Shown: positions 16,895-25,396, counted from the first letter of the stretch. The stretch is DNA of 64,000 nucleotides from Mycolicibacterium phlei (GCF_001583415.1 NZ_CP014475.1:4030001-4094000), one strand, 5' to 3'. Notes: generated by a model from the sequence alone, not told the origin. Numbers and translations: made by a program.

Positions 16895-17311
16895 ATGACC
16901 TCTCCCCGGTCCGGCGCCGACGTCATGGCGGAGTTCCTTCCGCAGTCCCCGTTCGTGGCCAAGCTCGGGCTGGTCGCCGAGCGGCTCGACGGCGAGGAGG
17001 TGCGGATCAGGCTGCCGTGGGACGAGTCGAACGTGACGATCGGCGACATGGTCCACGGTGGGGCGATCGCCGCGCTGGCCGACGTCGCGGTGATGGCGGC
17101 GGCGTGGGCGCGTGCCGAGGTGCCCGACTCTCTGCGCGGGGTCACCACGTCGATGTCGGTGCAGTACCTGGCACCGGCGCGGGCGTGCGACCTGGTGGCG
17201 ATCGGGCGGGTGCTGCGGCGCGGACGGACGCTGGTCAACTGCGACGTCGACGTCGTCGACCCCGACGGCACCGCCGTGGCCAAGGCGATCGCGAGCTACA
17301 AGATCGGCTAG
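16895..17311 (+). CDS. PaaI-type hotdog-fold thioesterase
   Basis: 138 residues of the PaaI/DUF4442 hotdog family. The signature is VHGGAIAALADVAVMAAAW at about 53-71, followed by the strand-rich YLAPARACDLVAIGRVLRRG. It should hydrolyse acyl-CoA thioesters in the cytoplasm; the acyl group is unknown. The gene is bracketed by inverted copies of a 61-bp repeat. The last G of its TAG stop is also the first base of the downstream copy, so the present 3' end may have been set by that element. Confidence 0.82.
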   Translation: MTSPRSGADVMAEFLPQSPFVAKLGLVAERLDGEEVRIRLPWDESNVTIGDMVHGGAIAALADVAVMAAAWARAEVPDSLRGVTTSMSVQYLAPARACDLVAIGRVLRRGRTLVNCDVDVVDPDGTAVAKAIASYKIG

Positions 17312-17371
17312 CGAGCGTGCGCAAACTGTCGAGATTTAGCGGCGTGTCGTGTGCAGACACGCACGCTCGCG
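17311..17371. repeat. 61-bp palindrome-ended repeat, copy 2 (inverted)
   Basis: Starts GCGAGCGTGCG and ends CGCACGCTCGCG; its reverse complement matches 16784-16844 at 59 of 61 positions. It abuts the thioesterase stop and lies 15 bp from the convergent ferredoxin stop, so it could also serve as a bidirectional terminator. Confidence 0.8.
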
Positions 17372-17386
17372 GGTGAGGACAGGGGC

Positions 17387-17719
17387 TCAGCTGATCAACG
17401 GGAGGGCGTTCGGGTCCAGCCGGGGCCCCACCGCGAGCTTCGAGCCCGGGGTCCGCCCCCTACCCCAGCCGATGTGTGCGCGGTAGCTGCCGAGCAGCTC
17501 TCCGAGCTCCTCCTCGGCAAGCGGCCGGCGCACGGTCAGCGGCGAGACGAACAACGCGTCGGCCGGGCAGTTGGCCTCGCACTGGAAGCACGTCTGGCAG
17601 TCGTCGTGGCGTGCGATCACCGGCACCCCGTCCGGACCGCGGTCGAACACGCTGGTCGGGCACACGTCGATGCACTTGTCACATGCGATGCACCGCTGCG
17701 CGGACACCACCTCGATCAC
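17387..17719 (-). CDS. 2[4Fe-4S] ferredoxin-type electron-transfer subunit
   Basis: 110 residues. Two classical cluster motifs are CIACDKCIDVCP (about residues 10-21) and CQTCFQCEANCP (about 41-52); the C-terminal ~50 residues are an extension. The GTG start shares its G with the TAG stop of the flavoprotein gene, so the two are translationally coupled and probably form a complex. The arrangement resembles the beta and alpha subunits of APS reductase (AprBA), but the electron donor and substrate cannot be read from sequence. Confidence 0.85.
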   Translation of the reverse strand: MIEVVSAQRCIACDKCIDVCPTSVFDRGPDGVPVIARHDDCQTCFQCEANCPADALFVSPLTVRRPLAEEELGELLGSYRAHIGWGRGRTPGSKLAVGPRLDPNALPLIS

Positions 17720-19299
17720 TACGCCACCTCCGCGACGGCCGACTCGGGACGGACCCACACCCGGTCCAGCCCGCCGGTGACCAGGCGGCGGCGCTGCGCC
17801 GGGTCCTGATCCGGAAAGTCGAGCCGCTTCGCCATCCCGCGCGTCTCGGTGCGCGCCAGCGCAGCGGTGTACATCCAGCGGGCGTGCGCGGTCATCGCGG
17901 CGGCCTGCCGGCTGCGCACCAGTTGCTCGCCGTCACCGCGCAGCGACTCGCGCACCGTCGACCAGATGTCGTCGAGCCGAGCCAGCGACGTGCTGAGCAC
18001 CTCGCCGCGGCGCAGGTAGTTCTTCTCGTAGGGCAGCACCTCGCGTTGCACGCCCGCGACGACGGCGCGGTGGTCGTCTTGCGGGCGCGATCCGGTGGGC
18101 CGCACTCCCGCCTGACCGGCCGCAGTGACCCGTCTGCTGCCTGCCGCCGGACCCAGGGTGCGTGCGTGGCGTGCCGCCCCGCGGCCCGCCCAGGTACCCG
18201 ACGAGATCGCCCACGCGGCGTTGTGGCTGCCGCCGCCGGTGAACCCGCCGCAGATCAGTTCGCGGGTCGCGGCGTCGCCAGCGGCGTACAGGCCCGCCAC
18301 CGTGGTCGAGCAGTCGTCACCCACGATGCGGATACCGCCGGTGCCGCGCACGGTGCCCTCGGCCAGCAGAGTCACCTCGAACTTGTCGGTGAACGGGTTG
18401 ACGCCCATGCGGTCGAAGGTGAGGAAGAAGTTCGGCTGCGCCCGCCGCATCGCCGCCTGTTCGTCGGTGTCGGCGTGGTCGAGACGACAGAACACCTTGT
18501 CTCGCAACAGTTCCTCGGCTATCGGCAGGCGGTGTTTGCCGCTGGCTCCCTCCAGCACGCTGCCGTCGGACCGGTAGAAGGTGGCGAAGTGGTAGAACGC
18601 CGTCTTGGTCACCGACGTCCCCGCGGGCGCGATGCCGTAGGCGTTGGAGAACTCCATGCCGGACAGCTCCGCACCCGCCTCGACCGCGAACAGCGCACCG
18701 TCGCCGGTGTTGACGTCGCAGCCGAGCGCCTTCGACTGGAACGCGCACCCGCCGGTCGCCAGCACCACCGCTGCGGCGCGCACCCGGTAATGCTCGCCGG
18801 TGCGCCGCCGGTATCCGGCCGCGCCTGCCACCGCGCCGAGTCCGTCGACCAGCAATTCGGTCACCGGGCTGTGGTCGAGGATCCGGACACCCGCGCGCCG
18901 CACCAGGATCCGCATCCGACGCATGTACTCCGGACCCTGCAGACCGTTGCGCAGCTGGCGACCGTCCGGGCCGACCGGGAAGGGGAACCGCGCCTGCTCG
19001 GCGAGCTCGTTGAGGCGGTGGTAGGTCTCGTCGAGAACGCGGGCGGACCAGCGCCGGTCGGCCAGATAGCCACCCAGCGCCTCCCTGCTTGCCATCGCCG
19101 CCTCGCGCAGGTCGGGGTCCGGCGGCACGTACCAGACGCCGGTGCCCGCCGACGCGGTCGCACCGCTGGTTCCGCAGTACCCCTTGTCGGCCAGCACGAC
19201 GTCGGCGCCCTCCCGCGCCGCGGACAGCGCGGCCCACGTGGCGGCCGGACCGCCCCCGACGACGAACACGTCGGCGGTCAGATCGACTTCGTACGGCAC
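17719..19299 (-). CDS. FAD flavoprotein of the succinate dehydrogenase / fumarate reductase / AprA superfamily
   Basis: 526 residues. The N-terminal Rossmann motif is VVGGGPAATWAA, with ATGGCAF and NTGDGALFAVEAGAEL in the middle and AGDAATRELICGG plus TETRGMAKRLDFPDQD near the end, as in SdhA/FrdA. The usual QFHPT segment is replaced by MEFSNAYGIAP, so the substrate is probably not succinate or fumarate. The GTG at 19299 has a good ribosome binding site (GGGAGG); the frame continues 15 codons upstream to a TTG. It pairs with the ferredoxin and faces the IclR/dioxygenase/sulfonate transport genes, suggesting a sulfur-compound redox role (inference). Confidence 0.8.
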   Translation of the reverse strand: MPYEVDLTADVFVVGGGPAATWAALSAAREGADVVLADKGYCGTSGATASAGTGVWYVPPDPDLREAAMASREALGGYLADRRWSARVLDETYHRLNELAEQARFPFPVGPDGRQLRNGLQGPEYMRRMRILVRRAGVRILDHSPVTELLVDGLGAVAGAAGYRRRTGEHYRVRAAAVVLATGGCAFQSKALGCDVNTGDGALFAVEAGAELSGMEFSNAYGIAPAGTSVTKTAFYHFATFYRSDGSVLEGASGKHRLPIAEELLRDKVFCRLDHADTDEQAAMRRAQPNFFLTFDRMGVNPFTDKFEVTLLAEGTVRGTGGIRIVGDDCSTTVAGLYAAGDAATRELICGGFTGGGSHNAAWAISSGTWAGRGAARHARTLGPAAGSRRVTAAGQAGVRPTGSRPQDDHRAVVAGVQREVLPYEKNYLRRGEVLSTSLARLDDIWSTVRESLRGDGEQLVRSRQAAAMTAHARWMYTAALARTETRGMAKRLDFPDQDPAQRRRLVTGGLDRVWVRPESAVAEVA

Positions 19300-19318
19300 T
19301 GGCGACCTCCCTCTTTCC

Positions 19319-19342
19319 GCAATGTGAAAAATGTTTTCCCAC
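19319..19342. promoter_or_regulatory. Putative operator between flavoprotein and IclR genes
   Basis: Contains the imperfect palindrome TGTGAAAA-ATG-TTTTCCCA. Its left half and spacing (GCAnnGTGAAAA...T.TTC) recur at 20179-20202 upstream of the dioxygenase operon. The IclR protein encoded between them is the obvious candidate binder. Confidence 0.45.
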
Positions 19343-19455
19343 AACGGATATCAGCTATCCGCGATCAGACTCCCCCAGCACCGCACGGCACGCGAGAATT
19401 AAAATCGCCGGGTACCGAAAGCGTTGCCCTCCGGCGGCGCCATCCGGATGATCGG

Positions 19456-20169
19456 ATGGTGACCGTTCACGGTGAACGGGCGGGCCCGCAGGCCGTGCAG
19501 CGGGCCGTCGCCATCCTGCAGACGTTCAGCGAGGCCGAACCCGAACTCTCGCTAACGTCGATCGCCGCGCGCACCGGCCTGCCCATCAGCACCACGTACC
19601 GCCTGGCGCAGGCGCTGCAGCACGCCGGCCTGCTGGAACGCGCCGACGACGGACAGCGCTACCGCATCGGGCTGGGGGTGGTTGCGCTCGCCGCCCCCGC
19701 GATCCGGCGGATCAACGTCGAACGCGTTGCTCCGCAACTGCAGTCACTGGCCCATGACATCGAGATCACCGCCAGCTTCGCCGTTCCCGCCGCCGACGAG
19801 ATCCTGACCGTACTGTCCGCGCGCCCGCAGCGGCGGTTCTGCACCAACCAACTCCCGGGACCCCGCCAACCGCTGGCCGACAGCGCGATGGGCATGGCAG
19901 TGCTCGCCTACACCCGACCCACGGGCGATCCTGCACTGCAGCTGGTCCGTAAGCGCGGCTACGCCGACGGTGCGGGCCCCCAGGGTGACCATGTCCGCGC
20001 CATCGCGGTGCCGGTGATCGGTCCCGACGGGACGCCACGGGGTTCCGTTGGGGTTCAGGCGTTGCGGCGCCGCCTGACCGACCGGCTGGTGGCCGACATC
20101 CTGCCGACCATCCGCCGACACGCCTACCGGATCGGCCAGGTCCACGAGCTGGACTTAATCTCGGACTGA
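19456..20169 (+). CDS. IclR-family transcriptional regulator
   Basis: 237 residues. The N-terminal winged helix contains VQRAVAILQTFSEAEPELSLTSIAARTGLPISTTYRLAQAL; an IclR effector domain follows (about 85-237, with SVGVQALRRRLTD near the end). It is placed between the divergent flavoprotein-ferredoxin genes and the co-directional dioxygenase-transporter operon, so it probably controls both. The effector is unknown. The ATG at 19456 was chosen; a GTG is the next codon. Confidence 0.85.
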   Translation: MVTVHGERAGPQAVQRAVAILQTFSEAEPELSLTSIAARTGLPISTTYRLAQALQHAGLLERADDGQRYRIGLGVVALAAPAIRRINVERVAPQLQSLAHDIEITASFAVPAADEILTVLSARPQRRFCTNQLPGPRQPLADSAMGMAVLAYTRPTGDPALQLVRKRGYADGAGPQGDHVRAIAVPVIGPDGTPRGSVGVQALRRRLTDRLVADILPTIRRHAYRIGQVHELDLISD

Positions 20170-20178
20170 GTGTATCTC

Positions 20179-20202
20179 GCATCGTGAAAACGCTCTTCTG
20201 CC
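20179..20202. promoter_or_regulatory. Putative operator upstream of the dioxygenase operon
   Basis: Shares GCAnnGTGAAAA and the downstream T.TTC spacing with 19319-19342. It overlaps the start of a short upstream ORF and lies just after a possible -10 (GTATCT, 20172-20177), a position suited to repression. Confidence 0.4.
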
Positions 20203-20234
20203 AACCGAAGACCGCTGCCAGCCTGGGTTCATGA
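20184..20234 (+). CDS. Short upstream ORF coupled to the dioxygenase gene
   Basis: Sixteen codons from GTG encode MKTLFCQPKTAASLGS, including one Cys. The TGA at 20232-20234 overlaps the dioxygenase ATG as ATGA. GTATCT at 20172-20177 ends 6 nt before the GTG and TGGACT at 20150-20155 could be a -35, so it could be leaderless. Evidence is weaker than for the cysD and oppB leaders. Confidence 0.35.
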   Translation: MKTLFCQPKTAASLGS

Positions 20235-21175
20235 GCATCACGATCGAGAACACACACAGCGGCACGGCGACGCCGACCTTCGCTCCGGTTGCCGGCCACA
20301 TCGGGGCCGACGTCAGCGGTGTCGACCTGCGCGAGACGCTCAGTGACGATGCGGTCGAGCAGATCCGCGCCGCACTGCACCGATTCAAGGTGCTGTTCTT
20401 CCATGACCAGCAGATCGGCCACGCCGAACAGATCGCGTTCACCCGTCGCTTCGGTGCGGTCACCCCGTCACACCCGTACGACGACGAAGCGCCCGAAGGC
20501 TTTCCGGAGATACTCGCCGTCGACAGCCGGAAGTACGCCAGACAGTTCGGCCGCAGGCGCTACAGCTACGACAACAAGTGGCACACCGACGTCACCGCGT
20601 TGGTCAACCCTCCTGCGGCGACGGTTCTGCGCGCCCACATCGTGCCGGAGCAGGGCGGTGACACCCAGTGGACGAACCTCGTCGCCGCCTACAACGGTCT
20701 ACCGGAACCGCTGAAACGGCTCGCCGACGGGCTGCGCGCCGAGCACCGCTTCGGCGGCCGGCATCCGCAGTGGAGCTCCGACAGCATGTACGCCACCAAG
20801 TCGAGGGAGAACCCGATCGTCACCGAGCACCCGGTGGTCCGCGTCCACCCGGTGACCGGTGAGCGCGCTCTGTTCGTGACACCGGGGTTCACCGCGCGGA
20901 TCGTGGGTTTGCCTGCGGCGCAGAGCGATCGTCTGCTCGACCTGTTCTTCGACGAAGTCACCAGGCCCGCCTACACCGTGCGGCTGCGCTGGCGTCCGGG
21001 CACCGTCGCGTTCTGGGACAACCGCGCGACCGCGCACCTCGCCCCCACCGACCTCGACGACATCGAGACCACCCGGGTGCTGTACCGCACCACGATCGAA
21101 GGCGACATCCCCGTCGGGCCGGATGGCACTGCCTCAACGTCGGTTTCGGGTGCGGTGTTCCAGGCACAGAAGTAG
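20231..21175 (+). CDS. TauD/TfdA-family Fe(II)/2-oxoglutarate dioxygenase
   Basis: 314 residues. The iron ligands are His and Asp in WHTDVT (about 117-119) and a distal His in ATAHLAPTDL (about 264); the 2-oxoglutarate-binding Arg lies in TTRVLYRTTIEG. Family members oxidise taurine, other sulfonates or sulfate esters to release sulfite or sulfate. Downstream sulfonate-type ABC genes and an FMN monooxygenase support a role in organosulfur use. Which substrate is used (taurine, alkylsulfate or other) is not determined. An ATGA overlap couples it to a short upstream ORF. Confidence 0.87.
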   Translation: MSITIENTHSGTATPTFAPVAGHIGADVSGVDLRETLSDDAVEQIRAALHRFKVLFFHDQQIGHAEQIAFTRRFGAVTPSHPYDDEAPEGFPEILAVDSRKYARQFGRRRYSYDNKWHTDVTALVNPPAATVLRAHIVPEQGGDTQWTNLVAAYNGLPEPLKRLADGLRAEHRFGGRHPQWSSDSMYATKSRENPIVTEHPVVRVHPVTGERALFVTPGFTARIVGLPAAQSDRLLDLFFDEVTRPAYTVRLRWRPGTVAFWDNRATAHLAPTDLDDIETTRVLYRTTIEGDIPVGPDGTASTSVSGAVFQAQK

Positions 21176-21288
21176 GGACAAAAACGGGCCGGGACTTCCG
21201 CTCCGCGAGATGCTAACGGTTCTGGCATCCCGGCATTCCTGTCACGATCTGCCACATCAACATTCACACGGGTTCGAGGGGTACATCC
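21176..21288. other. Gap between the dioxygenase and the solute-binding protein gene
   Basis: 113 nt. It contains GAGGGG 7 nt before the next ATG as a ribosome binding site. No clear promoter or terminator was seen, so read-through from the dioxygenase gene is possible. Confidence 0.4.
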
Positions 21289-22350
21289 ATGCTTCGACAC
21301 GCCAAGAGGCTGACCGCCGTGCTGCTCGCGACCGGCCTGGCGGTCAGCGCCTGCGGGTCGTCCGGCGACACGGCACAGACCGACGACGGTAGAACCGTCG
21401 TCCGATACCAGGGTTGGGCGAGCGAGGTCGATCCGCACGAACTGGCTGAGGATCTCGGCTATTTCGAGAAGATCAAGCTGGAGTGGGTCGGCAACACCAT
21501 CAGCGGGCCGCAGGACATCCAGTCCGTGGCCACCGGGGACATCGACGTCGGCGCGGCGTTCAACGGCGCGGTGGTCAAACTGCATGCGGCGGGAGCTCCG
21601 ATCACCTCGGTGCTGAGCTCCTACGGCGCCGACGAAGGCGAGTACACCGGGTACTTCGTGCTGGAGGACAGCCCGATTCACAGCGCCCGCGATCTGATCG
21701 GCAAGAAGGTCGGGATGAACACCCTCGGCGCCCACCACGAGTTCGTGGTCCGGGAGTGGCTGGCCCAGCAGGGCCTCACACCCGAGGAGATCAAACAGGT
21801 CGAACTGACGGTGGTGCCGCCGGTCAACACCGAACAGGCGCTGCGCGCCGGGCAGATCGACGTCGCGGCCCTGCAGGAGATCCACCGCGAGCGGGCGCTG
21901 GAACGCGGCGGCATCCGGCCGCTGTTCACCGACAAGGGGTTGTTCGGCGCGTTCAGTTACGGAACCTTCGTGGTGCGCAACGATTTTCTGGCCAAGAACC
22001 GGGAAGCGGTCGCCGACTTCGTGCAGGGCACCGCACGGGCCATCCGGTGGTTGCAGGTCACCCCGCGTGACGAGGTGGTGGCCCGATTCCGCGACATCAT
22101 TCACAAGCGGCAACGCAATGAGGACACCAAGACCATCGAGTTCTGGCGCAGCTCGGGCATCCCGGTCGCAGGCGGCGTCATCGCCGAACGCGAGCTGGGC
22201 ATCTGGATCGACTGGCTGGTGCGCAACGGCGAGCTCGAGGAGGGCCGGTTGAACGCGAAAGACCTCTACACCAACGAGTTCAATCCGTACGCCAACGGGA
22301 CCTTCCCCGAGGACAGCGGACCCGACGGCCAACTGCTGGCGAACAAATGA
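21289..22350 (+). CDS. ABC transporter solute-binding lipoprotein (sulfonate/taurine type, SsuA-like)
   Basis: 353 residues. The signal peptide ends in lipobox AVSAC at about residue 22, so it should be anchored on the outer face of the membrane. The body is an NMT1/SsuA-type periplasmic binding fold (YQGWASEVDPHELAEDLGYFEK; DIDVGAAFNGA). It delivers a sulfonate-like substrate to the permease encoded two genes downstream. The stop overlaps the ATPase ATG by 4 nt. Confidence 0.85.
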   Translation: MLRHAKRLTAVLLATGLAVSACGSSGDTAQTDDGRTVVRYQGWASEVDPHELAEDLGYFEKIKLEWVGNTISGPQDIQSVATGDIDVGAAFNGAVVKLHAAGAPITSVLSSYGADEGEYTGYFVLEDSPIHSARDLIGKKVGMNTLGAHHEFVVREWLAQQGLTPEEIKQVELTVVPPVNTEQALRAGQIDVAALQEIHRERALERGGIRPLFTDKGLFGAFSYGTFVVRNDFLAKNREAVADFVQGTARAIRWLQVTPRDEVVARFRDIIHKRQRNEDTKTIEFWRSSGIPVAGGVIAERELGIWIDWLVRNGELEEGRLNAKDLYTNEFNPYANGTFPEDSGPDGQLLANK

Positions 22351-23177
22351 GCACGACACCGAAGCTCCGGCTGGAGCACGTCACCAAACGCTTCCCGATC
22401 CGCGGGGAGCGGACCGCGTTCACCGCGATCGAAGACATCACCATCGACCTCGCGGCCGGCGAGTTCCTGGTGCTGGTCGGACCCAGCGGCTGCGGCAAGT
22501 CGACGCTGCTGGACCTGCTCGGCGGGCTGAGCACCCCGACCGAGGGCCGCATCCTGCTCGACGGCGTGCCGATCAGCGGCCCCGGCCTGGACCGCGGCAT
22601 CGTGTTCCAGCAGTACGCACTGCTGCCCTGGCGCACCGCCCGCAAGAACATCGAGTTCGGGTTGGAGGCGAAGGGGCTAGGCGCGGCCGAACGCCGGGAG
22701 CGGGCCGACCACTATCTCGAACTCGTCGGCCTGCAGGCCTTCGCCGACCGGTTCCCGCATGAACTGTCGGGCGGGATGAAACAGCGCGTCGCGATCGCCC
22801 GCAGTCTGGCGTTCGACCCCGAGGTGCTGCTGATGGACGAACCGTTCGCCGCGCTCGACGCGCAGACCCGCGAGTCACTGCAGGACGAGTTGCTGCGGAT
22901 CTGGGAGGCGACCGGCAAGACCATCCTGTTCATCACCCACGGCATCGACGAGGCGATCTATCTCGGTCAGCGGGTCGCGGTGCTCACGTCGCGGCCGGGC
23001 CGCATCAAGAAGGTCGTCGACATTCACATCGACCGCGGCGCCGAAGACATCCGTTCCGACGCCGGGTTCCGGGCGCAGCGCCACCACATCTGGGAGCTGC
23101 TGCACGACGAGGTCGAACGGGCCCGCACCGAGGAACTCGGCACCGCCACCACCGGAGAGGTTGTTCACCATGCCTAG
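22347..23177 (+). CDS. ABC transporter ATPase (SsuB/TauB-like)
   Basis: 276 residues. Walker A GPSGCGKST (about 47-55), Q-loop FQQYALLPW, signature LSGGMKQRVAIA, Walker B VLLMDEPFAALD and H-loop FITHGIDEA are all intact. This is the energy-coupling subunit of the nitrate/sulfonate/taurine importer family. ATG overlaps the binding-protein stop (ATGA) and the stop overlaps the permease start by 8 bp. Confidence 0.9.
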   Translation: MSTTPKLRLEHVTKRFPIRGERTAFTAIEDITIDLAAGEFLVLVGPSGCGKSTLLDLLGGLSTPTEGRILLDGVPISGPGLDRGIVFQQYALLPWRTARKNIEFGLEAKGLGAAERRERADHYLELVGLQAFADRFPHELSGGMKQRVAIARSLAFDPEVLLMDEPFAALDAQTRESLQDELLRIWEATGKTILFITHGIDEAIYLGQRVAVLTSRPGRIKKVVDIHIDRGAEDIRSDAGFRAQRHHIWELLHDEVERARTEELGTATTGEVVHHA

Positions 23178-24048
23178 TGCCGTAAGCACCGCCAAACCCA
23201 CCGTGACCGCCACCTACGCCCCGTTCCTCGACGCCGCCTCGACGACGTTCGAGGTGCCCGCCCCCGCCCCGCTTCTGGGCAGGCGCGTCCGGGCCGCGGT
23301 GTGGCGGGCGACCAAGCCGCTTCTCGCGATCCTCGCGTTCCTGGCGGTGTGGGAGACCGCGCCGCGACTCGGCCTGGTCGACAAGGTGTTCCTCCCGCCG
23401 TTCAGCGACGTGGCGACCCGCTTCGTCGAGCTGATCGCCAACGGCCAACTGTGGGAGCATCTTTCAGCGAGCCTGTCGCGCGCCCTGCTGGGCTTCGCGA
23501 TCGCCGTCGCCACCGCGGTCCCGCTGGGCATCGCGATCGCGTGGTACCGGCCGGTCGCGGAATTCCTCAACCCGATTCTCGAGTTGTTCCGCAACACCGC
23601 CGCGCTCGCGCTGCTGCCGGTGTTCATCCTGATCCTGGGCATCGGCGAGACGTCGAAGGTCGCGCTGGTGCTCTACGCGTCGGCGTTCCCGATCCTGCTG
23701 AACACGATCACCGGGGTGCGCACCGTCGACCCCCTGCTGATCAAGTCCGCGCGGTCGCTGGGCCTACCCCCGATCCGGCTGTTCCAGAAGGTCATCCTGC
23801 CCGCCGCGGTGCCGTCGATCTTCACCGGGCTGCGGATGGCGGCGGCGTCGTCGGTGCTGGTGCTCATCGCCGCAGAGATGGTCGGCGCGAAAGCAGGACT
23901 GGGCTATCTGATCACCGCCGCGCAGCTGAACTTCCAGATCCCGGACATGTACGCCGGGATCATCGCGATCGCCCTGGTCGGCCTGGTCTTCAACACGATC
24001 CTGCAGTCCATCGAGCGCCGGCTGTCCCGCTGGCGCGTCACCTCCTAG
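23170..24048 (+). CDS. ABC transporter permease (SsuC/TauC-like)
   Basis: 292 residues from ATG 23170, which has GGAGAGG 9 nt upstream; an in-frame TTG at 23161 is less likely. About six membrane segments are visible, with the cytoplasmic coupling loop SARSLGLPPIRLFQKVILPAAVPSIFTGLR-type EAA motif near residue 200. It forms the channel of the importer with the preceding two genes. Confidence 0.9.
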   Translation: MPSAVSTAKPTVTATYAPFLDAASTTFEVPAPAPLLGRRVRAAVWRATKPLLAILAFLAVWETAPRLGLVDKVFLPPFSDVATRFVELIANGQLWEHLSASLSRALLGFAIAVATAVPLGIAIAWYRPVAEFLNPILELFRNTAALALLPVFILILGIGETSKVALVLYASAFPILLNTITGVRTVDPLLIKSARSLGLPPIRLFQKVILPAAVPSIFTGLRMAAASSVLVLIAAEMVGAKAGLGYLITAAQLNFQIPDMYAGIIAIALVGLVFNTILQSIERRLSRWRVTS

Positions 24049-24058
24049 AGGGAGTCAC

Positions 24059-25396
24059 ATGCCCCGGCAACTTCATCTCAACGCGTTCCTGATGGGTGTC
24101 GGCCACCACGAGGCGGCCTGGCGTCATCCCCGCACCGAGACCCGGAACCTGCTCGACGTCAACCACTATCGCGAGCTCGCCCGCACCGCCGAACGCGGCA
24201 GGCTGGACTCGGTGTTCTTCGCCGACCGGCTGGCGGTCAGTGCCCACATCAAGCACAACTCGCAGGCGGTCTTCGAGCCGATCACGCTGCTCACCGCGAT
24301 GGCCACCGCCACCGAGCACGTCGGGCTGATCGCCACCGCCTCCACCGGGTACAGCGATCCGTACACGCTGGCCCGGGCGTTCGCCTCACTCGACCACATC
24401 AGCGGCGGACGGGCCGGCTGGAACATCGTCACCTCGGCGGGCAGCGACGAGGCCGCCAACTTCGGTCTCGACGACACTCCTGAGCACGCCGGACGTTACG
24501 CACGCGCCGAGGAGTTCGTCGAGGTCGTCACCGCCCTGTGGGACAGCTGGGAGGACGACGCGCTGGTGCTCGATCCGGCGACCGGCGTCTTCGCCGACCC
24601 GGACAAGGTGCACACCGTCGACCACGCCGGTGAACGCTTCCGGGTCCGCGGACCACTGAACACCCCGCGGCCGCCGCAGGGCCGGCCGCTACTTGTGCAG
24701 GCCGGCTCATCGGAGAGCGGCCGGAGTTTCGCGGCGCGCCACGCCGAGGCGATCTTCACCGCGCAGCGCAGCATCGACGAGGGCCGCGCCTTCTACCGCG
24801 ACGTCAAGGCCCGCGCGGTCAGGTTCGGCCGCAATCCCGACGAGATCAAGATCCTGCCCGGCATCGTGCCCTACATCGCCGAAACCGAGGACGCGGCACG
24901 TCAACTCGAGCAGGAGTTCACCGATCTGATCTCGCCGGCCTACTCGCTGCGGCAGCTGTCCGAGATGGTCGGCGTCGACCTGACGGCGCACTCTTTGGAC
25001 GCGCCGCTGCCGCCGCTGCCGCCGCTGGAGCAGATCCAGGGCAACAAGAGCCGCTACCAGCTGGTGAAGGAGCTTGCAGCCAACGAGGCTCTGACGGTGC
25101 GGGAACTGATCGCCAAACTCGGTGGCGGACGCGGGCACCGGACGTTCGTGGGCACTCCCGAGCAGGTGGCCGACAACATCGAGGAGTGGTTCGCCGCCGG
25201 CGCCGCCGACGGGTTCAACGTGATGCCGCCGTACCTGCCCGGCGGGCTCGACGACTTCGTCGACCAGGTGGTGCCGATTCTGCAGCGGCGCGGCCTGTTT
25301 CGCACCGAGTACACGGCGTCGACGCTGCGCGGCCACTACGGCCTGCCCCACCCGCCCAGCCGCTACGCACCGCGCGCCGCTCAGACCAGCGCATGA
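24059..25396 (+). CDS. FMN-dependent LLM monooxygenase (NtaA/SnaA/DszA family)
   Basis: 445 residues. Family blocks are ADRLAVSAHIKHNSQAVFEPITLL, SGGRAGWNIVTSAGSDEAANFG and GFNVMPPYLPGGLDDFVDQVVPILQRRG. Relatives use FMNH2 to oxidise nitrilotriacetate, sulfones, sulfonates or dibenzothiophene sulfone. Given the upstream transporter and dioxygenase it is likely an organosulfur monooxygenase, needing a flavin reductase not seen in this window. It follows the permease by 10 bp (GAGGGAG ribosome site) and its stop overlaps the MFS start (ATGA). Confidence 0.85.
   Translation: MPRQLHLNAFLMGVGHHEAAWRHPRTETRNLLDVNHYRELARTAERGRLDSVFFADRLAVSAHIKHNSQAVFEPITLLTAMATATEHVGLIATASTGYSDPYTLARAFASLDHISGGRAGWNIVTSAGSDEAANFGLDDTPEHAGRYARAEEFVEVVTALWDSWEDDALVLDPATGVFADPDKVHTVDHAGERFRVRGPLNTPRPPQGRPLLVQAGSSESGRSFAARHAEAIFTAQRSIDEGRAFYRDVKARAVRFGRNPDEIKILPGIVPYIAETEDAARQLEQEFTDLISPAYSLRQLSEMVGVDLTAHSLDAPLPPLPPLEQIQGNKSRYQLVKELAANEALTVRELIAKLGGGRGHRTFVGTPEQVADNIEEWFAAGAADGFNVMPPYLPGGLDDFVDQVVPILQRRGLFRTEYTASTLRGHYGLPHPPSRYAPRAAQTSA

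Noticed and set aside
17476..19455. Plus-strand frame running into the IclR gene
   Set aside because: Upstream part is the shadow of the flavoprotein gene; IclR homology starts at 19456.
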